DNA of 64,000 nt from Mesorhizobium sp. L-2-11 (GTDB lineage: Bacteria > Pseudomonadota > Alphaproteobacteria > Rhizobiales > Rhizobiaceae). Shown here in pieces: positions 63,946-64,000 of the stretch (within the stretch, counting starts at the first letter, position 1; each line of letters begins with the position of its first letter). Made by a program: the position numbers and the translations under genes. Under the pieces are notes generated by a model, which saw only the letters and a program-made list of their open reading frames with translations, searched no databases and was not told where the DNA came from. The stretch lies in assembly GCF_016756595.1 (NCBI RefSeq), contig NZ_AP023257.1, positions 620,001 to 684,000 on the forward strand, written 5' to 3'.

Positions 63946-64000
63946 CCCTCCCCCTCGAGGGGAGGGTGGACAGCCGCCGAAGGCGGATGGACGGGTGGGG
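63946..64000. repeat. REP-like palindrome at the window end, partial
   Basis: CCCTCCCCCTCGAGGGGAGGG is followed by a GCCGCC-GAA-GGCGG stem and ACGGGTGGGG. Same type as the repeat after comM (20618-20670). The element is cut by the window end. Confidence 0.6.

Overview
The window reads as a stretch of a rhizobial chromosome, most likely Mesorhizobium or a close relative in the Hyphomicrobiales. The lineage clues are in the sequence: high-GC codon use, dnaK-dnaJ followed by a PmtA-type phospholipid N-methyltransferase, three copies of a two-palindrome element resembling the rhizobial RIME1 repeat, an alphaproteobacterial LexA box (GTTC-N7-GTTC), an Irr-type iron box in front of an mbfA-like gene, an EcfG-type general-stress promoter, a DUF1127 protein and CioAB-type quinol oxidase genes. 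The genus assignment is inference. I saw no rRNA, tRNA, CRISPR array or prophage.

Layout. 1-6.7 kb: the end of a secreted protein gene (minus), then dnaK with a sigma-32 promoter, dnaJ, pmtA, an FMN reductase, pyrF and a DUF1330 gene, all plus. 6.7-13 kb: a minus-strand catabolic operon made of an XRE-cupin regulator, a substrate-binding protein broken by a frameshift, two Pot-type permeases, an ATPase, an amine-type FAD oxidase and a cupin; this looks like polyamine or other amine uptake and oxidation. 13-17.6 kb: an orphan ATP-grasp ligase and a De Ley-Doudoroff sugar cluster (SDR dehydrogenase, DgoK kinase, DgoA aldolase, SMP-30 lactonase). 18-29.5 kb: gshB, comM with a LexA box, an unknown secreted protein, glcB, a HyuA-type hydantoinase, a complete IS4-family insertion sequence inside a REP-like palindrome, and lepA.

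29.6-44 kb: a lone TadE/TadG-like envelope protein, a small Met/Lys/Asp-rich exported protein next to an exported MsrA, an amino-acid ABC importer, cioAB, a YadGH-type ABC exporter, a MarR-GNAT pair, a Tat-exported PhoX with a Pho-box-like site, a small DMT-type membrane protein and a PAP2 phosphatase. 44-52 kb: an XRE-SulP pair, an overlapping CYTH-CHAD pair, a CecR-like TetR operon with an HlyD/ABC-2 exporter, and a GST. 52-64 kb: a threonine dehydratase-like enzyme, a small conserved unknown, MbfA with an Irr box, a dimeric alpha-beta barrel pair (ABM and NIPSNAP) near an ArsR regulator, a LigD polymerase domain with a decayed ligase remnant, a stress-promoter-driven DUF892 protein, an Lrp-Gate protein pair, and DUF1850 with a fused TRAP permease running to the end.

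The most useful observations are the regulatory sites that can be matched to genes (sigma-32, LexA, Pho, Irr, EcfG, and operator palindromes beside XRE, MarR and TetR genes), two genes damaged by small frame changes (the binding protein and the ligD remnant), RIME1-like copies placed directly against ribosome-binding sites, and an insertion sequence whose 9-bp target duplication lies in a REP palindrome. I found no clear novel defence or biosynthetic system. The least explained items are the orphan ATP-grasp gene, the XRE-SulP pair, the 107-aa and 180-aa unknowns, and a 48-codon frame followed by four 16-bp tandem repeats.
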